Source: AV69 sp963742315 (GTDB lineage Bacteria; Verrucomicrobiota; Verrucomicrobiia; Chthoniobacterales; UBA10450). Taken from it: DNA of 64,000 bases. Below, piece after piece: positions 8,940-17,978 of this stretch. The notes below the pieces were generated by a model, which made no database searches, was not told the DNA's origin, and saw only the letters and a list, made by a program, of their open reading frames with translations. The position numbers and the translations under genes were made by a program. The stretch covers positions 62,001 to 126,000 of the forward strand of contig CAVULE010000007.1 of assembly GCA_963742315.1 (NCBI GenBank). Reading direction: 5' to 3'. How positions within the stretch are numbered: the stretch's first letter is position 1; each line of letters starts with the position of its first letter.

Positions 8940-9931
8940 AACAAAGCGTCATCATAGGTGCAGGAAGCTGGGGCACGGCGCTGGCGGCACTGTGGGGGAC
9001 GGACGGGCGGCCCATTTCTCTGTGGGGCAACAATGCCGCACGCATCAGCCGGGTGCAAAGTTCGCGAGAGAACACCGAGTATCTGCCGGGGATCCGATTG
9101 CCGGACAACATTAGCGCCACGCACGAGCTCGGTGACTGTAGTGAAGCCGATCTAATTGTATTCGTCACCCCATCCATTGCCCTGCGCGAAATTGCCACTC
9201 GTGTCCGTCATGCCGGGGTCAAAGAAAATGCGGTGCTGCTGAGTTGCACCAAAGGAATCGAGCACGGCAGCGGAATGCGAATGAGCGAAATTTTATCAGA
9301 CCTTTTCTCTTCAAATCCAGTAGCGGTTTTGTCCGGACCAAATCTGGCAGCCGAAGTTGTTCGCAGCTTGCCGACTGCGACTGTGATTGGCTGTGCTAAC
9401 GAGAAATATGCAATTGAATTGCAACGTTTTCTTGGGAGCGAACATTTCCGGATTTATACGAGTGATGATGTTGTCAGCATTGAGCTAGGGGGCGCGCTCA
9501 AGAATGTTTTCGCGATCGCGGCCGGCGTGAGTGATGGCCTTGGCCTGGGCGACAATTCAAAAGCTGCGCTCCTTACCCGGGCGATGGCCGAATTGTTGCG
9601 TCTCGGAACCGGGATGGGTGGAAACGCGCGCACTTTCTACGGACTAAGCGGCGTGGGAGATCTGATCGCGACCTGCTTCAGTAAGCACAGTCGCAATCGG
9701 AGGGTAGGAGAACGGTTGGGCCAGGCCGAGACCCTGGCTCAAATCCAGGCCGACATGAGAATGGTGGCAGAAGGGATACCTACAGCAAAGAGCGCATTCG
9801 AGTGTGCGCGCCGGATCGGCGTGGAAACACCGATCATCGATCAAGTCTACGCCGTTCTTTATCAGGACAAGCCGCTCCTGTTTGCGATGCAGGAATTGCT
9901 CGGACGCGATCCCAAGGCCGAACGGCTTTAA
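8936..9931 (+). CDS. gpsA: NAD(P)-dependent glycerol-3-phosphate dehydrogenase
   Basis: A 331-residue protein with the dinucleotide fold GAGSWGTALAALW, the SCTKGIE loop, the substrate segment ELGGALKNVFAIAAGVSDGLGLGDN with its catalytic Lys, and FYGLSGVGDLIATC. It makes sn-glycerol-3-phosphate from dihydroxyacetone phosphate for phospholipids. It is translationally coupled to plsY upstream by a 4-bp overlap. Its 3' end overlaps the convergent purN by 4 bp. Confidence 0.96.
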   Translation: MKQSVIIGAGSWGTALAALWGTDGRPISLWGNNAARISRVQSSRENTEYLPGIRLPDNISATHELGDCSEADLIVFVTPSIALREIATRVRHAGVKENAVLLSCTKGIEHGSGMRMSEILSDLFSSNPVAVLSGPNLAAEVVRSLPTATVIGCANEKYAIELQRFLGSEHFRIYTSDDVVSIELGGALKNVFAIAAGVSDGLGLGDNSKAALLTRAMAELLRLGTGMGGNARTFYGLSGVGDLIATCFSKHSRNRRVGERLGQAETLAQIQADMRMVAEGIPTAKSAFECARRIGVETPIIDQVYAVLYQDKPLLFAMQELLGRDPKAERL

Positions 9932-10512
9932 GCGGCGCGCAGTTGCGCAACTACCTGCTCGAGAGCCTCGGGGTAAAGAACGTGTTCTACTTCCTGAATG
10001 CGCGCGTGCAATGACTCGGCCGTATCGTCGCTCATCACGGGGACTTTGCGTTGCGCAATGACGTCGCCGTGATCGATCTGCTCATCCGCGTAATGAACGG
10101 TTACGCCTGTCCACTTCTCGTTAGCGGCAAGTGCCTGTTTCCATGCTTCCAAGCCCGGGAATTTCGGCAGGAGCGAGGGATGAATGTTCACGATTCGGCG
10201 CGGGAAAGCGGCCAGCATTTGTTCCTTCAAGACGCGCATGAAACCAGCCAGAACGACAATTTGCACTTCCGCATTCTGCAACATCTCGACCAGTTGTGCT
10301 TCCACCTTCGGCTCAAGCCTGGTCCGAAAATGCCCCGGCGGCAGGTAGGCGTTCGGCACTCCGAACTCACGCGCGATCTCCAGAATCGGCGCATCCAGCA
10401 CATCGGAAATTACGACGGTGGCCCTTGCTTTTAACCTACCATCGCGAATGCTCTGGAGGATGGCGCGACAGTTGGACCCCTTGCCTGAGCCGAGAATACC
10501 GATCTTAATCAT
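9928..10512 (-). CDS. purN: phosphoribosylglycinamide formyltransferase
   Basis: A 194-residue protein with GILGSGKGSN at the phosphate-binding loop. The catalytic triad is N109, H111 (NIHPSLLP) and D147 (DEQIDHGD), the spacing known for PurN. It transfers formyl from 10-formyl-THF to GAR in purine synthesis. Its ATG overlaps the stop of the heptose-phosphate adenylyltransferase gene as ATGA, completing a tightly packed three-gene minus-strand operon with the lipid kinase. Confidence 0.95.
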   Translation of the reverse strand: MIKIGILGSGKGSNCRAILQSIRDGRLKARATVVISDVLDAPILEIAREFGVPNAYLPPGHFRTRLEPKVEAQLVEMLQNAEVQIVVLAGFMRVLKEQMLAAFPRRIVNIHPSLLPKFPGLEAWKQALAANEKWTGVTVHYADEQIDHGDVIAQRKVPVMSDDTAESLHARIQEVEHVLYPEALEQVVAQLRAA

Positions 10513-10991
10513 GACTCGTCCCCAATTCTCGTTAGCAACTGCGAGGTTGAGTAACCCTTCTCGAACGGAATGATCTCAATCCTGGTTCCGAATTTTTCCA
10601 AAACTGCGCGTTCTTCGGAGTCCAGCGTATCGGGCGTATAATCGCCGCCCTTGGCATAGATCGCCGGCTGGGCCGCCCGCAGGAAATTCGTGGCCCGCAA
10701 TTCGGGAAAAATCGTCACGTAATCGACCGACTCGAGCGCGGCCAACACCTCCGCCCGATCCTGTTCGGGATTGACGGGCCTGCCTTCGCCTTTGAGCTGA
10801 CAGACCGAATTGTCGCCGTTCAGTCCCACCACCAGCACATCGCCGAGTTTTCGCGCCGCCGCCAGGTAACGCACATGGCCGACGTGCAAAATATCGAAGC
10901 AACCATTCGTCGCGACCACTTGCTTGCCTGCAGATCGCAACCGTTCCGATTTTTCTCTCAATTCATCCAAGGTGATAATTTTCTTGTTCAC
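10509..10991 (-). CDS. rfaE2: D-glycero-beta-D-manno-heptose 1-phosphate adenylyltransferase
   Basis: About 160 residues covering only the nucleotidyltransferase half of HldE. It has TNGCFDILHVGHVRYL with the HxGH motif and ISTSQL-like YSTSQLLTRI at the end. It activates heptose-1-phosphate with ATP for the lipopolysaccharide inner core, which fits the heptosyltransferase at 49432. The GTG start at 10991 gives a GTGA overlap with the upstream stop, matching the coupling style of its neighbours. A longer frame from 11009 would overlap by 22 bp. The matching kinase domain (rfaE1) is not in this window. Confidence 0.88.
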   Translation of the reverse strand: MNKKIITLDELREKSERLRSAGKQVVATNGCFDILHVGHVRYLAAARKLGDVLVVGLNGDNSVCQLKGEGRPVNPEQDRAEVLAALESVDYVTIFPELRATNFLRAAQPAIYAKGGDYTPDTLDSEERAVLEKFGTRIEIIPFEKGYSTSQLLTRIGDES

Positions 10992-11866
10992 GCTGCTCCG
11001 ACTACGCATCGCAATGCCTGCGGCAGCAACTCGAAAATTGCCGGTTCATTCCCGATCAATTCACCATCGACGTTAAACCACATCCCTGGTCTTGAACTAA
11101 TCGCAATCTTTTTGGCCCGCCGAAAGATAATCCCGTCCGAGGACAAGTGTTTACCGAGGAGGATCTGGGCCGCCAAAATTGCGAGCTCGGCCGCTCCCCG
11201 CTCCGCAATGAGGACAATATCGAGCAATCCATCCGCGACGTCGGCTTCCGGCGCGACGGGGATCCCACCAGCAACGTAACGCCCGTTGGCCACGATCACA
11301 TTATAGAGATCAAGCTCGAAAGTCTGCGCATCATCAAACGCCACCTTCGTGGTGTAACCACGTAGCTCGGAAAACGCGGCGGCGGCGCTGCGCAAATAGG
11401 CCAGTGGCCCCCACGCCCGCTTCATTTCCGGCGTAAGCTTGTCGTCAACCACGCCGCTGAATCCGCCTGAGGAAACGTTCACGAAATAGCGGATGCGATC
11501 GCTGGTCACGCGGACCAGATCAATGGCGCGGGTTTTACCAGCCATGACCTGTTCGATCGCGGTCTCCAGATCAGTTGGGACTCCGACTGTGCGCGCAAAG
11601 TCGTTGCCGGTCCCGAGCGGCAAGACGCCAAGAGCAGCCTTGCAACCTCCCTGAGCGATCCCGTTCACTACTTCGTTCAAGGTCCCATCGCCGCCCGCCG
11701 ACACGATCAGATCGAAGTCCGAAGATTCACTGGCGAATTTCTCCGCGTCACCCGCCTGTTGGCTGATGCAAAGGCGCTCCGCCTTCAACCCTCGCAAACG
11801 GTCCTGAATAGCATCAAGGTTTTTCACCCCGCCGGCGATTGGATTGAGAATGATGCAGGTTCGCAT
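10988..11866 (-). CDS. diacylglycerol kinase family lipid kinase
   Basis: About 292 residues. RTCIILNPIAGG, SAGGDGTLNEVVNGI and PLGTGNDFARTVG are the ATP-binding signatures of the DAGK/YegS/DgkB catalytic domain, and a beta-sandwich C-terminal half follows. These soluble enzymes phosphorylate diacylglycerol or related lipids at the membrane. ATG 11866 is preferred because the family starts just before the first strand. A longer frame from 11938 adds 24 unrelated residues and narrows the divergent promoter gap. Confidence 0.87.
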   Translation of the reverse strand: MRTCIILNPIAGGVKNLDAIQDRLRGLKAERLCISQQAGDAEKFASESSDFDLIVSAGGDGTLNEVVNGIAQGGCKAALGVLPLGTGNDFARTVGVPTDLETAIEQVMAGKTRAIDLVRVTSDRIRYFVNVSSGGFSGVVDDKLTPEMKRAWGPLAYLRSAAAAFSELRGYTTKVAFDDAQTFELDLYNVIVANGRYVAGGIPVAPEADVADGLLDIVLIAERGAAELAILAAQILLGKHLSSDGIIFRRAKKIAISSRPGMWFNVDGELIGNEPAIFELLPQALRCVVGAA

Positions 11867-11957
11867 TGCATCGCGATATTGCGGTGTCTGGGCGAATGAA
11901 GCAACGCGCCCTTTTGGCTTGCCTCGGGCGCGGATCAATGATTGATAAGCGGCCGGT

Positions 11958-12683
11958 ATGGCGAAGAATTCGGCCGATTCGTCGAGCGGCTACAAAATCT
12001 CGGAAGGCCCGGTGACTTCGTCATCGTTGCCTCGACGAGACGTCGACGAATTGACGGGGTTGCCAGCGCACTATGGCAAGCCGCTGCTGGTCGCGATCGC
12101 GCGCGATCCGCGGACGCTTTTTGTGTGCTGGAGTGTGGATTGGCCGGCGGCCTTCGCCAAAGGTTTACCAGCCGATCGCTGTGCTCACCTGCGGATTCGG
12201 CAAAACGGAAATGAGAAAACCGTCGCGGTCGAACCGATGAGCGGGAGCTGCGCCATCGAGGAGCTCGAGCCGGGCGAGACCTACGCAGTCGAGCTGGGCT
12301 ATTACGCGCCGCGGGAGACTTGGAACAGTGTGGTTACCGGCAACGAAGTGATGATGCCGTTCGCTTCGCAGTCGGATGAGACGGTCGATGTCGCAACCGT
12401 GCCGTTTCATCTCACTTTTCAACGGATGCTGAGTCTTTTTCGCGGGAAGAATGGCGACGGCCTTGCGCAAACGCTCGCGCAATTCCAGGAACGAGCAAAC
12501 CGGTCAGAGCTTTCGCGCGACGAAGCTGAAATATTGCATGCCCTCGATTTCTCGCCTGAAGATTTGCAAAAGACCGCCGCTGCCCGCGAATCGTTAGCGA
12601 AATCAGAAAGGCTCCGCGAGCGTGGCGAAAGACTCTTCGGCGGCGCAAGTCCGAGCGAAGGTTTCGGTGGCAGTAGCTGGTGA
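11958..12683 (+). CDS. DUF4912 domain protein
   Basis: A 241-residue soluble protein with a DUF4912-type core near residues 30-145: ARDPRTLFVCWSV followed by LRIRQNG and a beta-rich segment ending in YAVELGYYAPRE. The function of the family is unknown, and in other phyla it often occurs next to glycan-processing genes. The C-terminal third is charged and helical and ends in a Gly/Ser-rich tail. It is divergent from the lipid kinase operon with about 90 bp between starts. Confidence 0.7.
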   Translation: MAKNSADSSSGYKISEGPVTSSSLPRRDVDELTGLPAHYGKPLLVAIARDPRTLFVCWSVDWPAAFAKGLPADRCAHLRIRQNGNEKTVAVEPMSGSCAIEELEPGETYAVELGYYAPRETWNSVVTGNEVMMPFASQSDETVDVATVPFHLTFQRMLSLFRGKNGDGLAQTLAQFQERANRSELSRDEAEILHALDFSPEDLQKTAAARESLAKSERLRERGERLFGGASPSEGFGGSSW

Positions 12684-12728
12684 CGCACCTACGTAGACAT
12701 CTTTTAGTTCTAGCAGGACAAATTCGGC

Positions 12729-12769
12729 TTCTTATTCTTAATCCTACTCGTATTCCTATTCCTCTTCCC
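12729..12769. repeat. pyrimidine-rich flank of four-helix-bundle gene (left arm)
   Basis: A run built from TTCTTATTC, TTAATCCTA and TATTCCTATTCC units directly before the four-helix-bundle stop. Its reverse complement resembles the purine-rich tract at 13163-13205, so the gene is bracketed by imperfect inverted repeats. A solo relative lies at 54532-54570. Confidence 0.7.
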
Positions 12770-13163
12770 CTCGGTTGCCGTATTGCTCAGGCGATTCGAA
12801 AACGCGCACATCCGAATTAGCGCGGATTAACCCAAACAACATTGAGACCGTCTTTACCAGCATGGTCTTGCCTTGCTGGATGTCGTCCCTTTCAACAAAC
12901 TGTTTAGCGATGATCACGTCGAGACAAGCGGCACACTCGAGCGCAGAGCCACGAGCATTGTCGAAGAAATGACAACGATCAGCCGAAGTAAACCTGCCGT
13001 TTCCTTCGGCGATGTTCAGCGGAATTGAGGTCGACGCGCGATCGAGTTGATTCCGAACTGACGCGGTGCGGGGCAGTTTGTCGAGCAACGGAACCGCCCA
13101 GGCAATGAATTGAAGTGACTGTTGGCAAACGTCCAATTTTTCGTGATCGAGAGTAGAATGCAC
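12756..13163 (-). CDS. four-helix bundle protein (S23 / TIGR02436 family)
   Basis: A 135-residue all-helical protein with the family hallmarks LDVCQQSLQF, LPRTASVRNQLDRAS, SIPLNIAEGNGR and ALECAACLDV. Related proteins are encoded by intervening sequences in bacterial 23S rRNA genes and by many stand-alone loci, and no biochemical role is established. The gene is isolated between a DUF4912 gene and a permease and is bracketed by AT-rich repeats in inverted orientation that overlap its ends. This suggests that gene and flanks move or spread together (inference). Confidence 0.85.
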   Translation of the reverse strand: MHSTLDHEKLDVCQQSLQFIAWAVPLLDKLPRTASVRNQLDRASTSIPLNIAEGNGRFTSADRCHFFDNARGSALECAACLDVIIAKQFVERDDIQQGKTMLVKTVSMLFGLIRANSDVRVFESPEQYGNRGEEE

Positions 13164-13205
13164 AGGAAGCGAATAGGATTAGGAATAAGATTAGGATTAG
13201 GTCAG
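13163..13205. repeat. purine-rich flank of four-helix-bundle gene (right arm)
   Basis: AGGAAGCGAATAGGATTAGG and ATAAGATTAGGATTAGG units directly upstream of the four-helix-bundle start. They are the imperfect inverse of the tract at 12729-12769. The tract overlaps the position expected for the ribosome binding site, so it may also act as a translation initiation region. Confidence 0.7.
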
Positions 13206-13282
13206 GAGTAAAAGGAATTCTTTAACTTCCCGAGTACGCTTCGATCACCTTCGGGCCTTTTGACTCTCCGCGCGAAGGTCCC

Positions 13283-14788
13283 CTACCGGGTCAGCTTTAT
13301 CCCCTCTGGCATCTCGGGTGGTGGCGCGTTGATGCGGCTGTGGCTCTTGCCGTAGCTGAAGTAAAACACCAGCCCGATTGCGAGCCAGACAATTAGCCGC
13401 ATCCAATTCGTCCAGCCCAGGCCGTAAATCATTGCACCGCACACGATGATCCCGAGCGTGCAGACGACGGGCGCCGCCGGCACCCGGAATCCGCGTTCCA
13501 GCTCAGGGCTACGGACCCGCATGATCCAGATGCCTGCGCAAACGAGGATGAAGGCAAACAACGTCCCGATGCTCGTCATTTCGCCGGTGACATCTGCGGG
13601 CACGAATGCGGCGAGCAGGCCGGTAAACAGGAAAAACAACATATTTGATTTGTACGGTGTTCGAAACCGCGGATGAACGTCGGAAAAAACTTGGGGGACA
13701 AGTCCGTCGCGACTCATCGAGAAGAAGACGCGCGATTGGCCTAACAACATCACCAGGATGACGGAGGAAAAGCCGGCGAGAATCGCGACCGTAACCGACT
13801 TTGAGAGCCATTCGTAGCCGTGCATGTATTTGCTGATCGCGAACGCGACCGAGGCTTCACGGCCGGCGCTACGGAAATCCTGCACCGTCGCAACGCCGCT
13901 GAGCACGTAGGCGAACAGCACATAAAGAATGGTGCAGAACGCGAGCGATCCGAGAATCCCGATCGGCATGTCGCGCTTCGGATTCCGCGTTTCTTGGGCG
14001 GCGGTGGAGACGGCATCGAAACCGATATAAGCGAAAAAGACAACGCCGGCGGCACCGAGAATCCCGAGAATTCCACCATACGCGTGGGTGATGCCCTGTG
14101 GTGTGGTGTAAGTCGTCGGAGGAGGAATCATGGGGGTGTGATTGGCCGGATTGATGAATTGCCAGCCGATGCCGATGAAGAGCAGCACGATGGTCGTTTT
14201 CAAAATGACGATGACACCGTTAACGAAAGCCGATTCTTTGGTGCCGCGGATAAGCAGCATCGTAAGCACGAGCAATATGCACACTGCCGGAACATTCATC
14301 ATGCCGTGGACCCCTGCGGGGTCGTGTTCAAAGGGCGAATGCGACCATTGATACGGGATGCGCATGTTGAACCACTCGAGGACGCGATTGGCATATTCGC
14401 TCCAGGCGATTGAGACGGTCGATGCCGCAACGGCGTATTCGAGGATGAGGTCCCATCCGATGATCCACGCGACCAATTCGCCCATGGTGGCGTAGGAATA
14501 GGTGTAGGCACTGCCGGCTACTGGGATCATGGAGGCGAATTCCGCATAACAAAGACCGGCAAAGGCGCAGCCGATGCCGGCAAGAATAAACGCGAGGACG
14601 ACAGATGGACCCGCGCGATCAGCAATGGCCGCGGCGGTGCGCACGAAAAGACCTGCGCCGATGATCCCGCCAATTCCCAGCGCAATTAAGTTAATCGGTC
14701 CGAGGGATCGCTTCAGGCTATGTTCGCCAACTTCCTGCGACTCTGCCATCAGCTTGGCGAGAGGCTTTTTCGCGAATAGATTTGCCAT
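13283..14788 (-). CDS. APC-superfamily amino acid permease (cationic amino acid transporter type)
   Basis: A 501-residue inner-membrane protein with about 12-14 hydrophobic helices. The first is IALGIGGIIGAGLFVRT, carrying the unwound GxGAG substrate motif of APC transporters. GCAFAGLCYAEFASMIPVAGSAYTYSYATMGE and FFAYIGFDAVSTAAQETRNP are typical of the CAT (cationic amino acid transporter) branch. Substrate is inferred only at the level of amino acids. It is 6 bp downstream of a second APC permease on the same strand, so the pair is likely co-transcribed. Confidence 0.9.
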   Translation of the reverse strand: MANLFAKKPLAKLMAESQEVGEHSLKRSLGPINLIALGIGGIIGAGLFVRTAAAIADRAGPSVVLAFILAGIGCAFAGLCYAEFASMIPVAGSAYTYSYATMGELVAWIIGWDLILEYAVAASTVSIAWSEYANRVLEWFNMRIPYQWSHSPFEHDPAGVHGMMNVPAVCILLVLTMLLIRGTKESAFVNGVIVILKTTIVLLFIGIGWQFINPANHTPMIPPPTTYTTPQGITHAYGGILGILGAAGVVFFAYIGFDAVSTAAQETRNPKRDMPIGILGSLAFCTILYVLFAYVLSGVATVQDFRSAGREASVAFAISKYMHGYEWLSKSVTVAILAGFSSVILVMLLGQSRVFFSMSRDGLVPQVFSDVHPRFRTPYKSNMLFFLFTGLLAAFVPADVTGEMTSIGTLFAFILVCAGIWIMRVRSPELERGFRVPAAPVVCTLGIIVCGAMIYGLGWTNWMRLIVWLAIGLVFYFSYGKSHSRINAPPPEMPEGIKLTR

Positions 14789-14794
14789 GAGTCG

Positions 14795-16324
14795 TTAGTT
14801 TGATTCGGTTTCGGCGGATTGGGCGGCTGCAACGGCTGACCTCCGCCACAGGAAGTAAATCGGCACCCCGCTCAGCACGATGATAAGGCCAGGCCAGGTG
14901 GTTGCAGTTTGATAGATGAAGAGCACGGCGAGAATGACGCTCGCGCCAATGATGTAGAGCAGGGGCACTACGGGGTAACCGAAAGCTTTGTAGGGGCGTT
15001 CGGCATCGGGCCGTTTTTGTCGAAGCATGAAGATCCCGAGAATCGTAAGAATGTAGAAGATAAGCGCGGCGGAGATCACGTAGTCGAGCAGATTGCCATA
15101 TAGATTTCCGTAACCGGCGACTGCGCCGGTGGCGTCCCTCTTTACCGTCCGCGGCAAAACGAGCAGGCCGGCCCAGATTCCCTGCACAACCAGACCCCAG
15201 CCTGGCACATGATTCCGGTTCAGCCGACTAACCGAGCGAAAGAAGAGTCCGTCGCGTGCCATTGCGTAATAGGCGCGTGCGCCGGCCAGAATCAGTCCGT
15301 TGTTACAACCAAACGTTGAGACCATGATCGCGACCGCCATGATGGTGGCACCGAGGCCTGGGAAGATAACGTTGGCTGTTTCTGAGGCGACGCGATCACT
15401 CGGCGCATTTTGAATTGCGGAGAACGGCAGGGCGGCGAGGTAGGCTACATTTGCCAGCAAATACAAGCTGATCACCAGGATCGTTCCGAACGCCAATGAG
15501 AGCGGAACATTACGCCGTGGGTTGACCACTTCGCCGGCGGTAAAGGTGATATTGTTCCACGCATCAGCAGAAAAGAGCGAGTTCGTTTGCGCGACGCAGA
15601 TGCCGACAAACAGGCCGAACCCAGTCGCCGCGGTGAGGCCCTTTCCAACTTCTTGCAACCCGCCACGCAAACTCCAGAAATCGGAAAAATTTGCCGCGCC
15701 CGCCCCTGATCGGAGGCCGACCACGATGCCGAGCAGGATCAGCGCGATGAGCGCTCCTGTCTTTGCTGTCGTGAAAATGTTCTGTACGATTTTCCCGAGC
15801 TTCAGCCCCAACGTGTTCATGAAGGTGAGCAGCGCAATAAGCAGCAGGCCGACCAGTTGCGCGGTCGAGAGCGAGATTGCGTAGCCGCCCAAACGAATTG
15901 GTTGAATGAGATAATTCGATTCCGAAACCCACGGCACAAGGACGCCCATGTAACGGGCAAATCCGACTGCGACCGCTGCGATTGTTCCCGTTTGAATCAC
16001 GAGGAACAACGTCCAGCCATAGAGAAAACCCCAGAGTGGCGAGAAGGCTTCTCGCAAGTAAACATATTGGCCGCCGGCTTTCGGCATCATCGCAGCGAGC
16101 TCGCCGTAGGAAAGCGCGGCCATTAACGTCAGCACGCCGGTCACAACCCACACCACAAGTAACCAACCGGGCGCGCCCACCTGCCGCCCAATGATTGATG
16201 AGACGATAAAAATTCCCGAGCCGATCATCGAGCCGGCGACGAGCATGGTCGAGTCGAGCAAGCCCAACCCCCGAACGAACTTCTGCTCGGTCGCGGCGCG
16301 TGTTGTCGCTGTCGTGCTGTCCAT
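14795..16324 (-). CDS. APC-superfamily amino acid permease (LAT-like)
   Basis: About 509 residues. The first helix has LLDSTMLVAGSMIGSGIFIV with the GSGIF substrate loop, followed by ALSYGELAAMMPKAGGQYVYLREAF, a hallmark of LAT/AAT-type APC carriers. Around 12 transmembrane segments follow. The preferred start is ATG 16324 (MDSTTATT), because the 14 residues added by the start at 16366 look unrelated to the family. It forms a tandem with the CAT-type permease downstream. Confidence 0.88.
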   Translation of the reverse strand: MDSTTATTRAATEQKFVRGLGLLDSTMLVAGSMIGSGIFIVSSIIGRQVGAPGWLLVVWVVTGVLTLMAALSYGELAAMMPKAGGQYVYLREAFSPLWGFLYGWTLFLVIQTGTIAAVAVGFARYMGVLVPWVSESNYLIQPIRLGGYAISLSTAQLVGLLLIALLTFMNTLGLKLGKIVQNIFTTAKTGALIALILLGIVVGLRSGAGAANFSDFWSLRGGLQEVGKGLTAATGFGLFVGICVAQTNSLFSADAWNNITFTAGEVVNPRRNVPLSLAFGTILVISLYLLANVAYLAALPFSAIQNAPSDRVASETANVIFPGLGATIMAVAIMVSTFGCNNGLILAGARAYYAMARDGLFFRSVSRLNRNHVPGWGLVVQGIWAGLLVLPRTVKRDATGAVAGYGNLYGNLLDYVISAALIFYILTILGIFMLRQKRPDAERPYKAFGYPVVPLLYIIGASVILAVLFIYQTATTWPGLIIVLSGVPIYFLWRRSAVAAAQSAETESN

Positions 16325-16420
16325 CAAAGGCGTGTATTTTGTAGCTGCTCGCATGCCGTCGCGCAATCTCGCAAAGATCGATTCTCGCTTTCAAACAGCT
16401 GATGGTATCCTTCGACCGCG

Positions 16421-17428
16421 ATGATTTCGTTTTGGATTCGCTTGCGCAGGTCGATTTTCCTCTTCTTCCTCGCAACCCTGTTCTGCTGGGCGGCGGCGTC
16501 GCCGACTCAAGGCCAGTCCGCTTCGCGTCGATCGGCTGCCGAACGGACAATCTGGCAACGCAACAATCCGCAGTTCGAAGCTCTTCCGCTCGAACTTTCG
16601 TCGCAGAATCACCTTATCGTTCGCGCTTTTATTAATGGAAAACTTGCTTTGCTCGGAGTGGATACAGGAGCCCCCGTTAGCGCGATCGATGTCAGTCGTC
16701 ATCGGCACTACGGCCTCGATTCAATTTCCAGCACCTCCAAGTTACCGCCGAAATTGATGATCAACGGTGCGTTGAATACGGTCGGGATCGCGAAGTCACT
16801 CCGGATCGGTGCGCTTAATCTCGTTGACGAACCGATGGTCGCGATCGATCTCGGTTCGAAGAGCCGCACCGCTCGTCTTCGGGGCGAAGAGGAAATCGAC
16901 GGTATTCTCGGCGCCGATATTCTTTTTCCCACTCGAGCGGTGCTGGATTGCCAGCGCCGGCTCCTGATTTTGAATTTGGAGCCGCAATTAGAAACAATTA
17001 CGCCGGGTGTGGATTATCGGGGGATGAGCAGCATGCCGATCCATGTGAGCGATGGCTACAATTTGTATGTGGACGGTGCGATCAACGGCGCACCTGCGCT
17101 TCTGATGGTTGATACCGGTGCTTTCGCCACCCTCTTGCATCGCTCATTTGTTAAGCGCATGAAAATTCCCGTGCGCGATACCCCGTTTAGGTCTGCGGCG
17201 GTGAACCTAAATATGCGCGATGTGCAAATTGCACGCATTCGACGCTTGTCCGTGGGTTCGGTTGACATCGTCGGTCACAATGTTGGCGTTATTGATCTGG
17301 CAGGACTCATTCACGGCGGGTTGCTGGTGGGTAAACGGCCCGTCGCCGGATTACTCGGCAGCGAACTCTTACAGCGTCATCACGGGATTATCGATTTCGG
17401 GACGCGCCGGCTTTACCTCAAAGGCTAG
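16421..17428 (+). CDS. secreted two-lobed retropepsin-like aspartyl protease
   Basis: A 335-residue protein. A hydrophobic stretch at residues 10-27 looks like a signal peptide ending near PTQGQ. Two catalytic DTG motifs are visible, D81 in GVDTGAPVS and a second near residue 231 in MVDTGAFAT. Both lobes of an aspartic protease therefore lie on one chain, unlike dimeric retropepsins with a single DTG. A hydrophobic-hydrophobic-Gly motif after each lobe (GILGADIL, GLLGSELL) supports the fold. Export to the periplasm is expected, and the substrate is unknown. It converges on the PH-domain gene. Confidence 0.82.
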   Translation: MISFWIRLRRSIFLFFLATLFCWAAASPTQGQSASRRSAAERTIWQRNNPQFEALPLELSSQNHLIVRAFINGKLALLGVDTGAPVSAIDVSRHRHYGLDSISSTSKLPPKLMINGALNTVGIAKSLRIGALNLVDEPMVAIDLGSKSRTARLRGEEEIDGILGADILFPTRAVLDCQRRLLILNLEPQLETITPGVDYRGMSSMPIHVSDGYNLYVDGAINGAPALLMVDTGAFATLLHRSFVKRMKIPVRDTPFRSAAVNLNMRDVQIARIRRLSVGSVDIVGHNVGVIDLAGLIHGGLLVGKRPVAGLLGSELLQRHHGIIDFGTRRLYLKG

Positions 17429-17444
17429 CGTCGAACGCTGGCCA

Positions 17445-17939
17445 TCACTCGATGTCCAGTTCACGGACTCGCTTTTGCATTCGAACATTTTCGACCGCGT
17501 TCCGAATTTTGTCGCCGAGGCCAATCTTCTTCGGCACCGCTTCAATCGAAACAAGAGGCGTCGAAACATCGGTGGTGTTGATCTGCACGTTTTCGACACC
17601 AAAAGCGCGCTCCCAAAGAGACTGGCGCGTTTCCAAGTCTTTAACTCGATAAAGCTCGAGTGTATCGGTCACTTTATTGAAAACGCCTTCGGTTATTTTG
17701 AGCCGCTCGGTCGTAAGTTCGTATATTTTGTTTTTCGTCTGGAGGAAACGCGAAAGCGCGATGAAGATCGGCACGATGGCCGGCGACAAAATGTACGGAC
17801 TAAAGTCTCTCGCTGATTCATTGCGCCAGAGAAAAGCGAAGAGAAGAAGAAGGACGCAAAGGCACAGGCCGCAGAGAATGAACGCGCTGGCATTTTTAAC
17901 TTGCGAAGAAGTGCCGCGCCAGACCGTTTCTTCCGCCAT
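17445..17939 (-). CDS. PH-domain (YdbS/YdbT-like) membrane protein
   Basis: About 164 residues. Two hydrophobic helices at the N-terminal third (ILCGLCLCVLLLLFAFLW and a following segment) precede a bacterial PH domain with YELTTERLKITEGVFNK, TDTLELYRVKDLE and the downstream VQINTTDVSTP. Such proteins sit in the inner membrane, and their function is unclear. ATG 17939 is preferred, because the longer frame to 17972 would leave no room for the divergent promoter. It is divergent from the murU-like gene with about 40 bp between starts. Confidence 0.75.
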   Translation of the reverse strand: MAEETVWRGTSSQVKNASAFILCGLCLCVLLLLFAFLWRNESARDFSPYILSPAIVPIFIALSRFLQTKNKIYELTTERLKITEGVFNKVTDTLELYRVKDLETRQSLWERAFGVENVQINTTDVSTPLVSIEAVPKKIGLGDKIRNAVENVRMQKRVRELDIE

Positions 17940-17978
17940 GACGCAATTTGTAGCCAAGCGCGGCGCGAACACAAGCCG

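Noticed and set aside
15564..16550. 328-residue frame overlapping the APC permease in another frame
   Set aside because: Arg/His-rich translation without membrane segments or motifs, while the permease frame is clearly real.
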